18,111 nt of DNA from Dehalococcoidia bacterium (GCA_030605045.1 JAUWBK010000008.1:1-18111), one strand, 5' to 3'. Counted from the stretch's first letter, positions 1 through 7,658 are shown. The notes: generated by a model from the sequence alone, not told the origin. A program made the numbers and translations.

Positions 1-147
1 CAATATTGAACCTAGCGTCTCCGATTTACCCACAGCGTGAGTTCGAGCGTAAAAGTCAGGCAGGCGAAGCAACCCAAGAGCACTTACCGCTAAGAAGAAA
101 GTGCCGCCAAACATTAAGATAATCGCCACAATAGTCTGGGCTAGCAT
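1..147 (-). CDS. mrpG: MrpG/MnhG, Na+/H+ antiporter subunit G (N-terminal part; cut by window edge)
   Basis: Only the first 49 codons are present; the gene continues off the left edge. The product is the small membrane subunit G of the multisubunit Mrp (Mnh) monovalent cation/proton antiporter. The visible part opens with a hydrophobic helix (LAQTIVAIILMFGGTFFLAV, residues 2-21) followed by the segment GLLRLPDFYARTHAVGKSETLG. Its pattern of a helix followed by LRLPDFY.R.HA..K..TLG is typical of the MrpG/MnhG/PhaG family. The start ATG overlaps the last base of the mrpF stop (TAATG), so translation is probably coupled. An AAGGAG element lies about 11 bases upstream. Identification is strong despite truncation. 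Confidence 0.9.
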   Translation of the reverse strand, partial: MLAQTIVAIILMFGGTFFLAVSALGLLRLPDFYARTHAVGKSETLGSIL

Positions 148-419
148 TAGGGTTGTTTCTCCTTCCCCCGGTCAAAGTATTTACCCAGTACGATGATGAC
201 CACGAAGTTCAACAAGGCATAGGCAATGGCGAGATCAACGAACATATTAATTCGCCCAAAGAGAAATCCAATCAAGACCAGCAAGATGAAACCATTGGTC
301 CCGACCAAACCCGCGGCGATTATCCGGTCAAAGATAGTTCTACCGACCGCTACTCGGTACATACTAGCAGCGGTTAGTAAGGCGATAAAAATGGTAATCG
401 CCAAGAGGAATGAACTCAT
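147..419 (-). CDS. mrpF: MrpF/MnhF, Na+/H+ antiporter subunit F
   Basis: This 90-residue integral membrane protein is the F subunit of the Mrp cation/proton antiporter, which exchanges Na+ (or K+) for H+ across the cytoplasmic membrane. Three hydrophobic helices are visible, at about residues 3-24, 34-54 and 60-80. They are separated by the family segment MYRVAVGRTIFDRIIAAGLVG, written here as its parts MYRVAVGRT and IFDRIIAAGLVG (about 20-40), which matches the R-x-x-x-G-P/R-x-x-x-D-R-(I/V) signature of MrpF. The length is usual for the family. Its ATG overlaps the mrpE stop by four bases (ATGA), and AGGAGG lies about 10 bases upstream inside mrpE. Gene order E-F-G is the standard Mrp order. 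Confidence 0.93.
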   Translation of the reverse strand: MSSFLLAITIFIALLTAASMYRVAVGRTIFDRIIAAGLVGTNGFILLVLIGFLFGRINMFVDLAIAYALLNFVVIIVLGKYFDRGKEKQP

Positions 420-1024
420 GGCTCAATCTCCTCCTGAGAATGTACCCATTGGGTGGCTGGTGGTGGATCTTTCTCGTCCAGATAGACCGTGGCTACTTTG
501 TTTTGCATCGTCGCACTTTCCAGCTCCCCAGCTAAGGGCCGCTTTAGGGTGTGAATGATATATTGCCCGTTTTCCAAGCTAGTGGTTATCGTACCTGGGG
601 TCAGAGTTATCGAATTAGCTAACGTTACCTGTGCAATACCCTTTCTCATCCGAGTTCGGAACACAAGCAGGCCAGGGTCAATGGGCATTTTGGGATGAAG
701 CACAAGATAGGCAACTTGAATGTTAGCCATTATGATTCGGGAAAGGAGCCAAGGTAGATAAGCTAGAAAGCGCCACAACTGGAGGAGAACTAATCGGGTT
801 TTAGCCTCTACACGCTCACCATAGCTTAAGGCAAAATGAAAGAGGTCATTGGTAAAATAGGTGACTAAACCAGCTGAGAGTACCCCGATGACAATGTACT
901 TCGCTTCAAAGCGTCCGGAAAGGATTAACCAGAAGGCAAAGAGAAGAACATACTGCAGGACTACGCTAATCAACCTTTTCTGCCCGCGTTTCGTGGTTTT
1001 CTGCAATCGTAATGTGTCTCTCAT
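416..1024 (-). CDS. mrpE: MrpE/MnhE, Na+/H+ antiporter subunit E
   Basis: Subunit E of the Mrp antiporter, needed for assembly and activity of the membrane complex. Hydrophobic segments lie at about residues 18-37, 42-58 and 80-110. They are followed by a soluble C-terminal domain containing the family motif TLANSITLTPGT (residues 134-145). I chose the ATG at 1024, giving 202 residues with GGAG 11 bases upstream. The frame stays open to a GTG at 1153, but that extension is basic, unlike MrpE, and holds a hairpin. Even the chosen form is longer than the usual 160-170 residues, with a basic 18-residue leader before the first helix. It is the first gene of the operon here; subunits A-D or B-C-D presumably lie to the left. 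Confidence 0.88.
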   Translation of the reverse strand: MRDTLRLQKTTKRGQKRLISVVLQYVLLFAFWLILSGRFEAKYIVIGVLSAGLVTYFTNDLFHFALSYGERVEAKTRLVLLQLWRFLAYLPWLLSRIIMANIQVAYLVLHPKMPIDPGLLVFRTRMRKGIAQVTLANSITLTPGTITTSLENGQYIIHTLKRPLAGELESATMQNKVATVYLDEKDPPPATQWVHSQEEIEP

Positions 1025-1118
1025 TCGCTCTGACACTCCATGATAAACCCCACGACCGTGGCATTGTTGAGCGCGAGTCCCTTTAGCATAAACCTCTCGT
1101 CCTCTCTTCTTGACAATA

Positions 1119-1157
1119 GCGGGCGATGCGACTTGTTCTATACCAGCTATCACCCGC
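1119..1157 (-). other. Stable hairpin in the mrpE leader
   Basis: On the minus strand GCGGGTGAT (1149-1157) can pair with ATCGCCCGC (1119-1127), a 9-bp stem with one G-T wobble and a 21-base loop. It lies between the predicted promoter near 1207 and the mrpE start at 1024. No T-tract follows it, so it is not a typical terminator. It may be a leader structure controlling antiporter expression, or it may be incidental. Confidence 0.4.
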
Positions 1158-1192
1158 CTTTAGTATCTTTGCCCAAGGGAATCTCGTTGCTA

Positions 1193-1221
1193 AATCTACC
1201 ACGACCAAAAAGTTTAGTCAA
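1193..1221 (-). promoter_or_regulatory. Probable promoter of the mrpEFG operon
   Basis: Minus-strand TTGACT (1216-1221) and TAGATT (1193-1198) are separated by exactly 17 bases: five of six -35 matches and four of six -10 matches to the sigma-70 consensus. It lies just downstream of the isomerase stop and predicts a leader of about 160 bases before mrpE. No convincing terminator separates the isomerase from it, so read-through from the AOR cassette is also possible. Confidence 0.5.
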
Positions 1222-1248
1222 GATGCACCATGCTCCCTAGGATTATTT

Positions 1249-2088
1249 TTACCAGTTAAAGAGGCGCCGCAGATAGATTACCGCTTGGCGCGCTATCGGC
1301 TCTGGGTCACCTTTGGGGGCAATAACAACTGAGGCGGAACCCTGGAAACCTTCTTCTTGCAGAACCTGTGCGATATGGGGCCAATTGAGTGCTTCCTTTT
1401 CAGGGCTAACTCCCGGGGGCAAACGGCTGGGTTCGTACAGGTGTATGTGTTGGGCCTGACCCTTGGTGACTCTAATACCATGCTCGATAGAGGTCTCCGC
1501 TGCCCAGAGCTGGTGCGTGTCCAGCATCACGCTGAAGTTGGGACTGCCAATCTGCTCCACCCACGCCATAGCCTCCTCGTTAGTATTCACCAAACCGGTG
1601 AATTCAGACTCACTTGCCTCCAGCATAATTATCGCCCCGACCCTCTCCGCGTGTTCAGTAAGTTCCCGAAAGACCTCCTCAACTAACCGATTTGTCTCTT
1701 CTTTACCAGCTCCCGAAATTCCTCGACCACGGGCCATACCCAGACCAACCCGTGCCTTGAAGTAGCCAGCAAAGTCCAAGAGATTTTTGAAAGCCTCGAT
1801 CGACTTCCTCCGGATACCTGGGTCTTCATGGATAAGCGCCATTCCCTGAGCGGCAATACGACCACTGTTAATTACCGGCATGACGGCTCCGGTACGTCGC
1901 AGGGCACCAGCAAACACTTCAGGATCGGGAACACGCTCCGGATTGGGCAGAAATTCAATTCCGTCGTACCCCCAGTCGATGGCACGTCGGCCAAGCTCCT
2001 CCGGAGTACCAGTGAGCATCTTCACCACGAAGCTCAATTCAAGCATATCCGGCGTCGAGGCAAAAAGACAAGACTTTACTTTTGACAT
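1249..2088 (-). CDS. Sugar phosphate isomerase/epimerase-like TIM barrel (AP endonuclease 2 family)
   Basis: This 279-residue protein resembles the xylose-isomerase-like TIM barrels that interconvert ketoses, hydroxypyruvate or inosose derivatives using a divalent metal. Supporting segments are WGYDGIEFLP (39-48), a metal-ligand-type MLEASE (155-160), MLDTHQLW (188-195, Asp190) and HIHLYEPSR (214-222, His216). The fourth ligand, normally a Glu in a late VSVE-type strand, appears to be Val255 (SASVVIAPKG), so catalysis may differ or be lost. The start is the ATG with GGAGG seven bases upstream. It is the last gene of the four-gene AOR cassette, 57 bases after the dehydrogenase. The exact substrate cannot be named. 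Confidence 0.75.
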   Translation of the reverse strand: MSKVKSCLFASTPDMLELSFVVKMLTGTPEELGRRAIDWGYDGIEFLPNPERVPDPEVFAGALRRTGAVMPVINSGRIAAQGMALIHEDPGIRRKSIEAFKNLLDFAGYFKARVGLGMARGRGISGAGKEETNRLVEEVFRELTEHAERVGAIIMLEASESEFTGLVNTNEEAMAWVEQIGSPNFSVMLDTHQLWAAETSIEHGIRVTKGQAQHIHLYEPSRLPPGVSPEKEALNWPHIAQVLQEEGFQGSASVVIAPKGDPEPIARQAVIYLRRLFNW

Positions 2089-2145
2089 CGCATCACCTCC
2101 ATGCTATGATGGGTTCCCTTTTACCTCCTCGACAAATTCCAAGGT

Positions 2146-2907
2146 CTAGCAGATAACCGTGCCGCCATCAACCACCAAGGTATGTCCGGTAACGTAATCG
2201 GACGCGTCTGAGGCGAGAAATATGGCCGCGCCCACATAATCCTCGGGATAGGCCACCCTACCTTTGGGCGTGGCGCTGACAAACTCCTCAAGCTGCTCGG
2301 GGTGCTCTTCGAAGTACTTCTGATTAAGAGGAGTGATGGTTACACCCGGGGCAATGGCATTGATATTGATATTGTACTTTGACCACTCAAGAGCCAGCGT
2401 CCGAGTTAAATGGGAAACCCCCGCTTTGGAAATGGCATAAACGGAACGTATTGGTTGCACTTTCTCTGCGATCACGGAGGAAATATTAATGATTTTCCCC
2501 TTTTTACTTCGGAGCATCTCCTTACCGACTAGCTGGCAGCAGAAGAACATACCCTTCAAGTTTATATTCATGATACGGTCCCATTCCTCCTCGGTGATTT
2601 CTTCGGCTGGCTTTCGGATGACAATACCGGCATTGTTGACCAGAATGTCTATTCTCCTGAAATCACTAACCACCTTGGAAACTAACGCCTCGATAGAAGA
2701 CCGGCGGCTGACATCAGTTGGTATAGCCACCGCATTGAGTCCCTCCTTCTCTAAAGATTCAGCGGCGCTTTGCCCCTCAGCGGCTCTTCGGTTGGCGATA
2801 ACCACGGTTGCTCCAGCACTAGCAAGCCCTCTGGCGATGGCAAATCCAATTCCTTGATTGCCACCAGTAACGATAGCAATTCTCCCTGAGAGATCAAAAA
2901 TCTCCAT
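2146..2907 (-). CDS. Short-chain dehydrogenase/reductase (classical SDR, gluconate 5-dehydrogenase-like)
   Basis: A 253-residue cytosolic classical SDR oxidising or reducing an alcohol/ketone, probably on a sugar or sugar acid. All diagnostic elements are present: nucleotide motif TGGNQGIG (14-21), NNAG (91-94), and the catalytic tetrad Asn116, Ser144, Tyr157, Lys161 (YAISK). The C-terminus has the usual YVTGHTLVVDGG. Residues NRR (39-41) after the second strand, instead of an acidic residue, suggest NADP(H) preference (inference). I chose the ATG at 2907, with GGAGGAGG five bases upstream, over a GTG eight codons earlier that lies upstream of that ribosome site. It lies between the hydroxyacid dehydrogenase and the isomerase on the same strand. 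Substrate is not determinable from sequence. Confidence 0.88.
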   Translation of the reverse strand: MEIFDLSGRIAIVTGGNQGIGFAIARGLASAGATVVIANRRAAEGQSAAESLEKEGLNAVAIPTDVSRRSSIEALVSKVVSDFRRIDILVNNAGIVIRKPAEEITEEEWDRIMNINLKGMFFCCQLVGKEMLRSKKGKIINISSVIAEKVQPIRSVYAISKAGVSHLTRTLALEWSKYNININAIAPGVTITPLNQKYFEEHPEQLEEFVSATPKGRVAYPEDYVGAAIFLASDASDYVTGHTLVVDGGTVIC

Positions 2908-2993
2908 TTTTACCTCCTCCTGCAGAATCACTGTGCCCTGCTTTTACCATTGACACACACAATTGCGCTTTGATTTTCACTAGCCGGGTCAAT

Positions 2994-4037
2994 TCACTTA
3001 ATGGCTCTAAGGAATTTCTTTAGCTTGGTCTGAAATTCCGGTCTGTCCAAAACCTCTCGGTTGACCGGGGTTTCTGGAATCTCGCCACGGGTAATCGCTG
3101 AGAGCTGTCCGGTGATTATGTCCCACATGATGCTAAAAGTCTGGTCTGTCTGAGCTAAGGCGTGAGGACTGAGGATAACATTGTCCATCTTGAGCAAAGG
3201 GTTATCAGTCGGGGTAGGCTCTTGTTCAAACACATCTAAGCCAGCCCCCCGGATCCAACCTTCCTGCAAAGCCTTTATCAGTGCTGCTTCGTCCACGATG
3301 GGACCACGCGCCGCGTTGATCAGAAAGGCCGTTTGCTTCATTTTTTTCAGTTCCTTTTCGCCAATCAAATGGCGGGTTTCCTCACTAAGCGGACAGATAA
3401 TGGTCAAGAAGTCTGATTCAGTCAACACTGTATCCAAGTCTACTAGCTGCACATCAACATCGGCTACCGCCTCCCGTGTAACATAGGGGTCGTAAGCAAT
3501 GTGTTTCATTTCAAAAGGCTTGGCGAGCTTAAACATCTCATGACCAATGTTACCGACACCTATTGCCCCTAGTGTCCTACCTACCAATCCGTAACCCCGG
3601 TAGTGATATTGTTCCGTCCATCGCCCCTCGCGAATCAGCTTATCCTTGGTTAAGAGTCGCATACTTAAGGCAAGAATAAAAGTCAGATAGGCTACTGCCA
3701 TCGGGCGACGAACTGCTCCCGGAGTGATAAACAGCATTATTCCGGCGTTGGTAAGGGCGGGAACATCAAGCCTTTCATATCCCACCCCACCGCGATGGAT
3801 AGAAAGAAGCTGGTTGTTCCCGGCGATATTCTGTTTCGTCCACAAAGGCCTAAACGTAACCACCATATCGAACCCCTTTATCTGCTCCGGGTTGACCTCG
3901 CGTAAAAATTCAGGGAACATTTGGTACTCCACATTAGACATCTCATCTAACAACTTTAGACCGGGACCGGGCATCATGAATTTACCATTTTCGTCAAAGA
4001 AATCCCTGGTAAGCCCAATTCTAGCTTTCCTGCCCAT
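2994..4037 (-). CDS. D-isomer-specific 2-hydroxyacid dehydrogenase, NAD-dependent
   Basis: A 347-residue member of the D-2-hydroxyacid dehydrogenase family (phosphoglycerate, glycerate/hydroxypyruvate, D-lactate and formate dehydrogenases). The Rossmann motif is GVGNIG (160-165), and Asp183 in YDPY fits NAD binding. The catalytic residues are visible: Arg244 in NAARGPIVDE, Glu273 in DVFEQEP and His292 in SPHALAQT. Length is as expected for the family without a regulatory ACT domain, so serine-pathway SerA of the long type is unlikely. AGGAGG lies about nine bases before the ATG. It follows the AOR gene by 122 bases and precedes the SDR by 86, consistent with one transcript. Likely substrate is a small 2-keto acid, unproven. 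Confidence 0.9.
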   Translation of the reverse strand: MGRKARIGLTRDFFDENGKFMMPGPGLKLLDEMSNVEYQMFPEFLREVNPEQIKGFDMVVTFRPLWTKQNIAGNNQLLSIHRGGVGYERLDVPALTNAGIMLFITPGAVRRPMAVAYLTFILALSMRLLTKDKLIREGRWTEQYHYRGYGLVGRTLGAIGVGNIGHEMFKLAKPFEMKHIAYDPYVTREAVADVDVQLVDLDTVLTESDFLTIICPLSEETRHLIGEKELKKMKQTAFLINAARGPIVDEAALIKALQEGWIRGAGLDVFEQEPTPTDNPLLKMDNVILSPHALAQTDQTFSIMWDIITGQLSAITRGEIPETPVNREVLDRPEFQTKLKKFLRAIK

Positions 4038-4159
4038 GCTGCCTTTCCTCCTGGTTGGTTAGCTTTGCTATCTGCTTAATTTCTATACTATTGAAGGCGT
4101 CAAACACCTTTGGGTGAGTTACAATATAATGTTTTCTTTCCGGCTAGCCTAGGTTAACT

Positions 4160-5998
4160 TTAGAGTTCCTTGACTAATTGGCTCAAACCAAGCTCTTGCA
4201 GTTTCTTGGCGCTAGGTTTGGTCGTGGTTAGATCCCAGTCCATTGCCTTCAGGTAGTCCTTTACCATGGTATCGTCGTCAAGTGTCACGTTGGCAACCGG
4301 ACCTTCCTTCAGCGGTGGTCTACCCACGGCCCTTGGATTAAAGAAATATTTCAGCGGATTCAGTCCTTCACGCAGGTTGAACAGGTGGCGGATATTCGCG
4401 ATACGCTCCCCGACATTCAAGCAACTGTCCAGAGTGTACTCCCAACCGGTGACGGCCGTCAGGAAGTCAGGAATGAACTGCGCGGGGTAGGAAAGATAGG
4501 CGAACAAGCAGATACCAGACGAATTGACTATGTGAACCATGTTCGTGGCCTGCTTCTGTAGTTCTCCGGTGTTGGTATAATCGTATTTGTTGCTTCTCTC
4601 GTCGGTAAGGAAGTCGACCCCCATAATCCAGGCTCGGCCACCCTGCGTGTGGCGCCCGGGAGTAGCATCCATGCGATAGGTCACTGCAAGAGCCGGGACA
4701 AACCTCGGGTCATGGGCCGGGATTTCCTGGCCCTGGACATGGACAGCAAATTGTTCCGACCCTTTGCCTATCTTCGCTGCCGCTCGCATGATACCATCAG
4801 CTAGGACGTCGCCAATTCCCTCGCGCTTGACAATCTTCTCGGTAAGAGCGACTACCGCGCCACCATCACCCCAGCGCATCTCTACACCAACATCGTCCTT
4901 GGTGAGAATACCATTTTCGTAGCACTCAATAGCAAAAGCGATAGCAGAACCAGCGGAAATAGTGTCTATACCATAGGCGTTGCAGATGTCGTTGAAGTGA
5001 ATGATAGATTCCAGGTCATCATTGAGACACAAGGTACCTGCCATGCATAGTGTCTCGTATTCAGGCTTGTGGCAGACGCTCGCCCGTCCTGGTTTAGCCT
5101 TCATATGTCCACCACAACGGATGGTGCACTGCCAGCAGCCATATTTGCGCTCCTGCTCGGCGATCACCGCGTCATCGCTGATATGCTTGGCATTAGCGAA
5201 AAAGTGGATATAGCCAGCTCCAGCCCAATTCTTCACTGGTGAGTCTCCACTCATCGCACTGGCCTCGGTAATCCCGCATGTCCCGTAGTCCCTAAATGTC
5301 TCGCCCATACCTTTAAGCTGAGTTGCCCATTCACGTCGTAGCTGGTTGGCCTTCGCTTCATCCGCCATGGGTACTTTCAGGTTACCCTTAACGGCCAGCG
5401 CCTTCAGTTTCTTGGCGCCCATTACCGCACCCAACCCCACCCTGCCAGCAGCTCGTCCTTTTTCATTTATTATCGCGGCGATGAGAGAAAGTTTCTCACC
5501 GGACGGTCCAATGCAGGCAACACTGGTGTCCTTTCCGTGAATATTCTTCAACACATCCTCTGTTTCTAGGCAGTCCTTACCCCATAATTGGGTGGCATCC
5601 CTTAGCTCCGGCTTACCATTCTCAATGTAGAGATAGACCGGGCTTGATGCCGTACCGCTAAAGAAGACACCATCGTAACCAGCAAACTTCAGGTAAGGTC
5701 CAAAGTCACCACCGCAATTGGTATCACCCCAAGCTCCGGTAAGAGGAGACTTACCGATGACGACAAATCTGCCACTGCATAGCGTTGGAGTGCCCGTCAG
5801 CGGGCCAGTCATGAAACCTAGCATGTTGTCGGGGCCTAAGGGATCCACGCGGGGTTTCATTCGCTCATATAGAATCCGGGCACCGATGCCGTAGCCGCCC
5901 ATGAAGTCTCGGCATAGCTCTTCGTTGAGTGTCTCCTCTTGGCACACTCCTCGCGTCAAGTCGACAAAAAGTATCCTTCTCATGTAACCTTTGACCAT
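4160..5998 (-). CDS. Tungsten-type aldehyde:ferredoxin oxidoreductase (AOR family)
   Basis: A 612-residue enzyme of the AOR family, which oxidises aldehydes to carboxylic acids with ferredoxin as acceptor, or runs in reverse, in anaerobes. It uses a bis-pyranopterin tungsten (sometimes molybdenum) cofactor and a [4Fe-4S] cluster. Cluster ligands are visible as C288-x2-C291-x3-C295 (CWQCTIRC) plus C497 (SSGICLF), nearly identical in position to those of Pyrococcus furiosus AOR. Glu313 and His450 fall near the reported active-site Glu and His of that enzyme. Pterin-binding segments include GGDFGPYLKFAGYDG and GRVGLGAVMGAKKLKALAVKG, here cited at about 96-110 and 185-205. The ATG at 5998 has a GGGG-containing ribosome site seven bases upstream. 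It heads the four-gene cassette. Confidence 0.95.
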   Translation of the reverse strand: MVKGYMRRILFVDLTRGVCQEETLNEELCRDFMGGYGIGARILYERMKPRVDPLGPDNMLGFMTGPLTGTPTLCSGRFVVIGKSPLTGAWGDTNCGGDFGPYLKFAGYDGVFFSGTASSPVYLYIENGKPELRDATQLWGKDCLETEDVLKNIHGKDTSVACIGPSGEKLSLIAAIINEKGRAAGRVGLGAVMGAKKLKALAVKGNLKVPMADEAKANQLRREWATQLKGMGETFRDYGTCGITEASAMSGDSPVKNWAGAGYIHFFANAKHISDDAVIAEQERKYGCWQCTIRCGGHMKAKPGRASVCHKPEYETLCMAGTLCLNDDLESIIHFNDICNAYGIDTISAGSAIAFAIECYENGILTKDDVGVEMRWGDGGAVVALTEKIVKREGIGDVLADGIMRAAAKIGKGSEQFAVHVQGQEIPAHDPRFVPALAVTYRMDATPGRHTQGGRAWIMGVDFLTDERSNKYDYTNTGELQKQATNMVHIVNSSGICLFAYLSYPAQFIPDFLTAVTGWEYTLDSCLNVGERIANIRHLFNLREGLNPLKYFFNPRAVGRPPLKEGPVANVTLDDDTMVKDYLKAMDWDLTTTKPSAKKLQELGLSQLVKEL

Positions 5999-6083
5999 AA
6001 TACTTCCCCTTTCTAATTGTTATTCTGCCCGAGGCTCGACTAACAATAAGCAACTACTCTTGGCTACTCTGAACTTTCCTAAA

Positions 6084-6112
6084 AGATTAAACTGCCAGCT
6101 TCTTTTTGTCAA
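6084..6112 (-). promoter_or_regulatory. Probable promoter of the AOR cassette
   Basis: A perfect minus-strand -35 TTGACA (6107-6112) is followed by TAATCT (6084-6089) at 17 bases or by the better-matching TTTAAT (6086-6091) at 15 bases. The predicted leader is about 80 bases. The same heptamer read on the plus strand provides the -35 of a tRNA promoter, so the two promoters are back to back. Confidence 0.5.
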
Positions 6113-6133
6113 CTTCGTGTTTTCACCTATAAA
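6106..6133 (+). promoter_or_regulatory. Probable tRNA-Ser promoter, divergent from the AOR promoter
   Basis: TTGTCA (6106-6111) and TATAAA (6128-6133) are spaced by 16 bases and match the sigma-70 consensus at five of six positions each. The predicted start is about 45 bases before the first tRNA. A second candidate, TTGATG (6146-6151) with TAGAAT (6170-6175) and an 18-base spacer, would start transcription only a few bases before the tRNA. Confidence 0.5.
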
Positions 6134-6184
6134 ATGGTGACAACCTTGATGCCAGGTGAGGTTTTAAGGTAGAATTTGAAGCTA

Positions 6185-6272
6185 GGAGAGGTGTCCGAGT
6201 GGTTCATGGTGCCGCTCTCGAAAAGCGGTCTCCGCGTTTCGCGGAGCGTGGGTTCGAATCCCACCCTCTCCG
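6185..6272 (+). tRNA. tRNA-Ser (anticodon CGA), no encoded CCA
   Basis: A complete class II cloverleaf of 88 bases. Acceptor stem GGAGAGG (6185-6191) pairs with CCTCTCC (6265-6271), with discriminator G at 6272. Anticodon stem CCGCT/AGCGG surrounds the loop CTCGAAA, giving anticodon CGA (6219-6221) for UCG codons. The long variable arm CTCCGC/GCGGAG is typical of serine tRNAs, and the T arm is GTGGG-TTCGAAT-CCCAC. The gene is followed by CTC, so CCA must be added after transcription. Confidence 0.97.
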
Positions 6273-6290
6273 CTCTATGTCAACCAAAGA

Positions 6291-6318
6291 TTGCTAATTT
6301 GACTAACGATAAGATAAT
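6291..6318 (+). promoter_or_regulatory. Possible promoter of the second tRNA-Ser
   Basis: TTGCTA (6291-6296) and GATAAT (6313-6318) are separated by 16 bases and would start transcription about 20 bases before the second tRNA. Each box deviates from consensus, and co-transcription with the first tRNA is an equally good explanation. Confidence 0.3.
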
Positions 6319-6346
6319 ATGACTGAGTCTTAACTTTTAGGTCGCG

Positions 6347-6436
<90 letters not shown>

Positions 6437-6497
6437 CCTATTTTTTAGAGACCCCATTTCCCACGATGATGCCCCCTATCTTGCTAAATAATCTCAA

Positions 6498-6526
6498 TTG
6501 TCCAGCAATTATCTCTATGTTAGAAT
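6498..6526 (+). promoter_or_regulatory. Possible promoter of the dprA operon
   Basis: TTGTCC (6498-6503) and TAGAAT (6521-6526) are spaced by 17 bases. The predicted start falls around 6533, only a few bases before the dprA ATG at 6537, which has no good ribosome binding site. That would give an almost leaderless message. Confidence 0.4.
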
Positions 6527-6536
6527 AGCCTTGAAG

Positions 6537-7658
6537 ATGAATAACAAAGACATTAAATATTGGGTAGGTTTTAGTCTTATCCCCGGCATTGGCCGAGTGA
6601 GATTAACCCAACTGGAGAACTACTTTGGTAGTCTGGAGAAGGCTTGGCAGTCAGCGTCGGCGGAGTTAAAACAGGCTGGTCTTGACCGCGGCGCGATACA
6701 AGCCATTACCTCCTGGCGCCCCAAGATTTCTTTAGAAGCAGAGATGGAAAAGTTAGAGCACTATGGTGTGAAGGTGTTTTCCTATAATGACCCGAGTTAC
6801 CCGTCCCGTCTCAAAGAAATATATGATTATCCCCCACTACTTTATGTCAGGGGTTCACTACTTCCACAGGATGAGTGGTGCCTAGCAGTGGTGGGTACTC
6901 GCCGGGCGACGGTTTACGGGAGGCAAGTAACCGAAGAAATCGTGACTGATTTGGCGCAAAGCAAGATTACGATTGTCAGTGGTTTAGCCAAAGGAATCGA
7001 TTCGGTAGCTCATCAGGCAGCACTGGCTGTCGGCGGTAGGAGCATTGCCGTGTTTGCCTGCGGGCTTGACATTGTTTACCCCGCCGATAACGCTAACCTG
7101 GCGCGCCAAATTATCCAACAAGGTGCCTTGATTAGCGAGTATCCTTTGGGCACCAGACCCAAGGCGGATAACTTCCCTCGACGTAATCGCATTATGAGTG
7201 GACTAAGTTTAGGTGTTTTAATTACGGAAGCCGACGAAACTAGTGGCGCTATGATTACCGCTCATATGGCATTAGAGCAAAATAGAGAGGTATTTGCCAT
7301 TCCGGGCAGTATCCTCTCACCAGCCAGCCGAGGCACCAATCATCTCATTCAGGAAGGAGCCAAGCTAGTTCGAGACTATACCGATATTCTAGAAGAATTG
7401 AATCTAATGAACGTAGCCCGACAGATGGAAATGAGAGAGGCCATACCTACTTCTGATACCGAGTCCTTACTGCTAAAGCACCTGAGCGCTGAACCAACCC
7501 ATGTTGATGAGGTCTGCCGCAGCAGCGGCCTACCAATATCAACCGTCAGCAGCACTCTGGCGATGATGGAACTGAAAGGTTTAGTCAAGCAATTGGGGCC
7601 GATGAGTTATGTTCTAGCCCGAGAAGCCAGAGAGGAATATAGGGTAAGAGTGGATTAA
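6537..7658 (+). CDS. dprA: DNA processing protein DprA (Smf)
   Basis: A 373-residue DprA/Smf protein, which binds incoming single-stranded DNA during natural transformation and loads RecA. Order of parts: an N-terminal SAM/HhH-like region with IPGIGRVRL (15-23), then the Rossmann-like DprA fold with VVGTRRATVYG (118-128), SGLAKGIDSVAHQ (148-160), GLDIVYPADN (176-185), FPRRNRIMSG (213-222) and EADETSGAMITA (231-242). A C-terminal winged-helix domain follows (about 308-361). I chose the ATG at 6537; a TTG 13 codons upstream lies inside the predicted -35 box. It is the first gene of the plus-strand housekeeping run. DprA is also common in bacteria not known to be competent, so competence is not implied. 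Confidence 0.95.
   Translation: MNNKDIKYWVGFSLIPGIGRVRLTQLENYFGSLEKAWQSASAELKQAGLDRGAIQAITSWRPKISLEAEMEKLEHYGVKVFSYNDPSYPSRLKEIYDYPPLLYVRGSLLPQDEWCLAVVGTRRATVYGRQVTEEIVTDLAQSKITIVSGLAKGIDSVAHQAALAVGGRSIAVFACGLDIVYPADNANLARQIIQQGALISEYPLGTRPKADNFPRRNRIMSGLSLGVLITEADETSGAMITAHMALEQNREVFAIPGSILSPASRGTNHLIQEGAKLVRDYTDILEELNLMNVARQMEMREAIPTSDTESLLLKHLSAEPTHVDEVCRSSGLPISTVSSTLAMMELKGLVKQLGPMSYVLAREAREEYRVRVD

Noticed and set aside
1025..1153. Extended MrpE start at GTG 1153
   Set aside because: The added residues are unlike MrpE, overlap a hairpin, and MrpE is already longer than usual from ATG 1024.
4038..4159. Separate promoter before the hydroxyacid dehydrogenase
   Set aside because: TTGACG is present but no credible -10 lies at 15-19 bases; co-transcription with the AOR gene is simpler.
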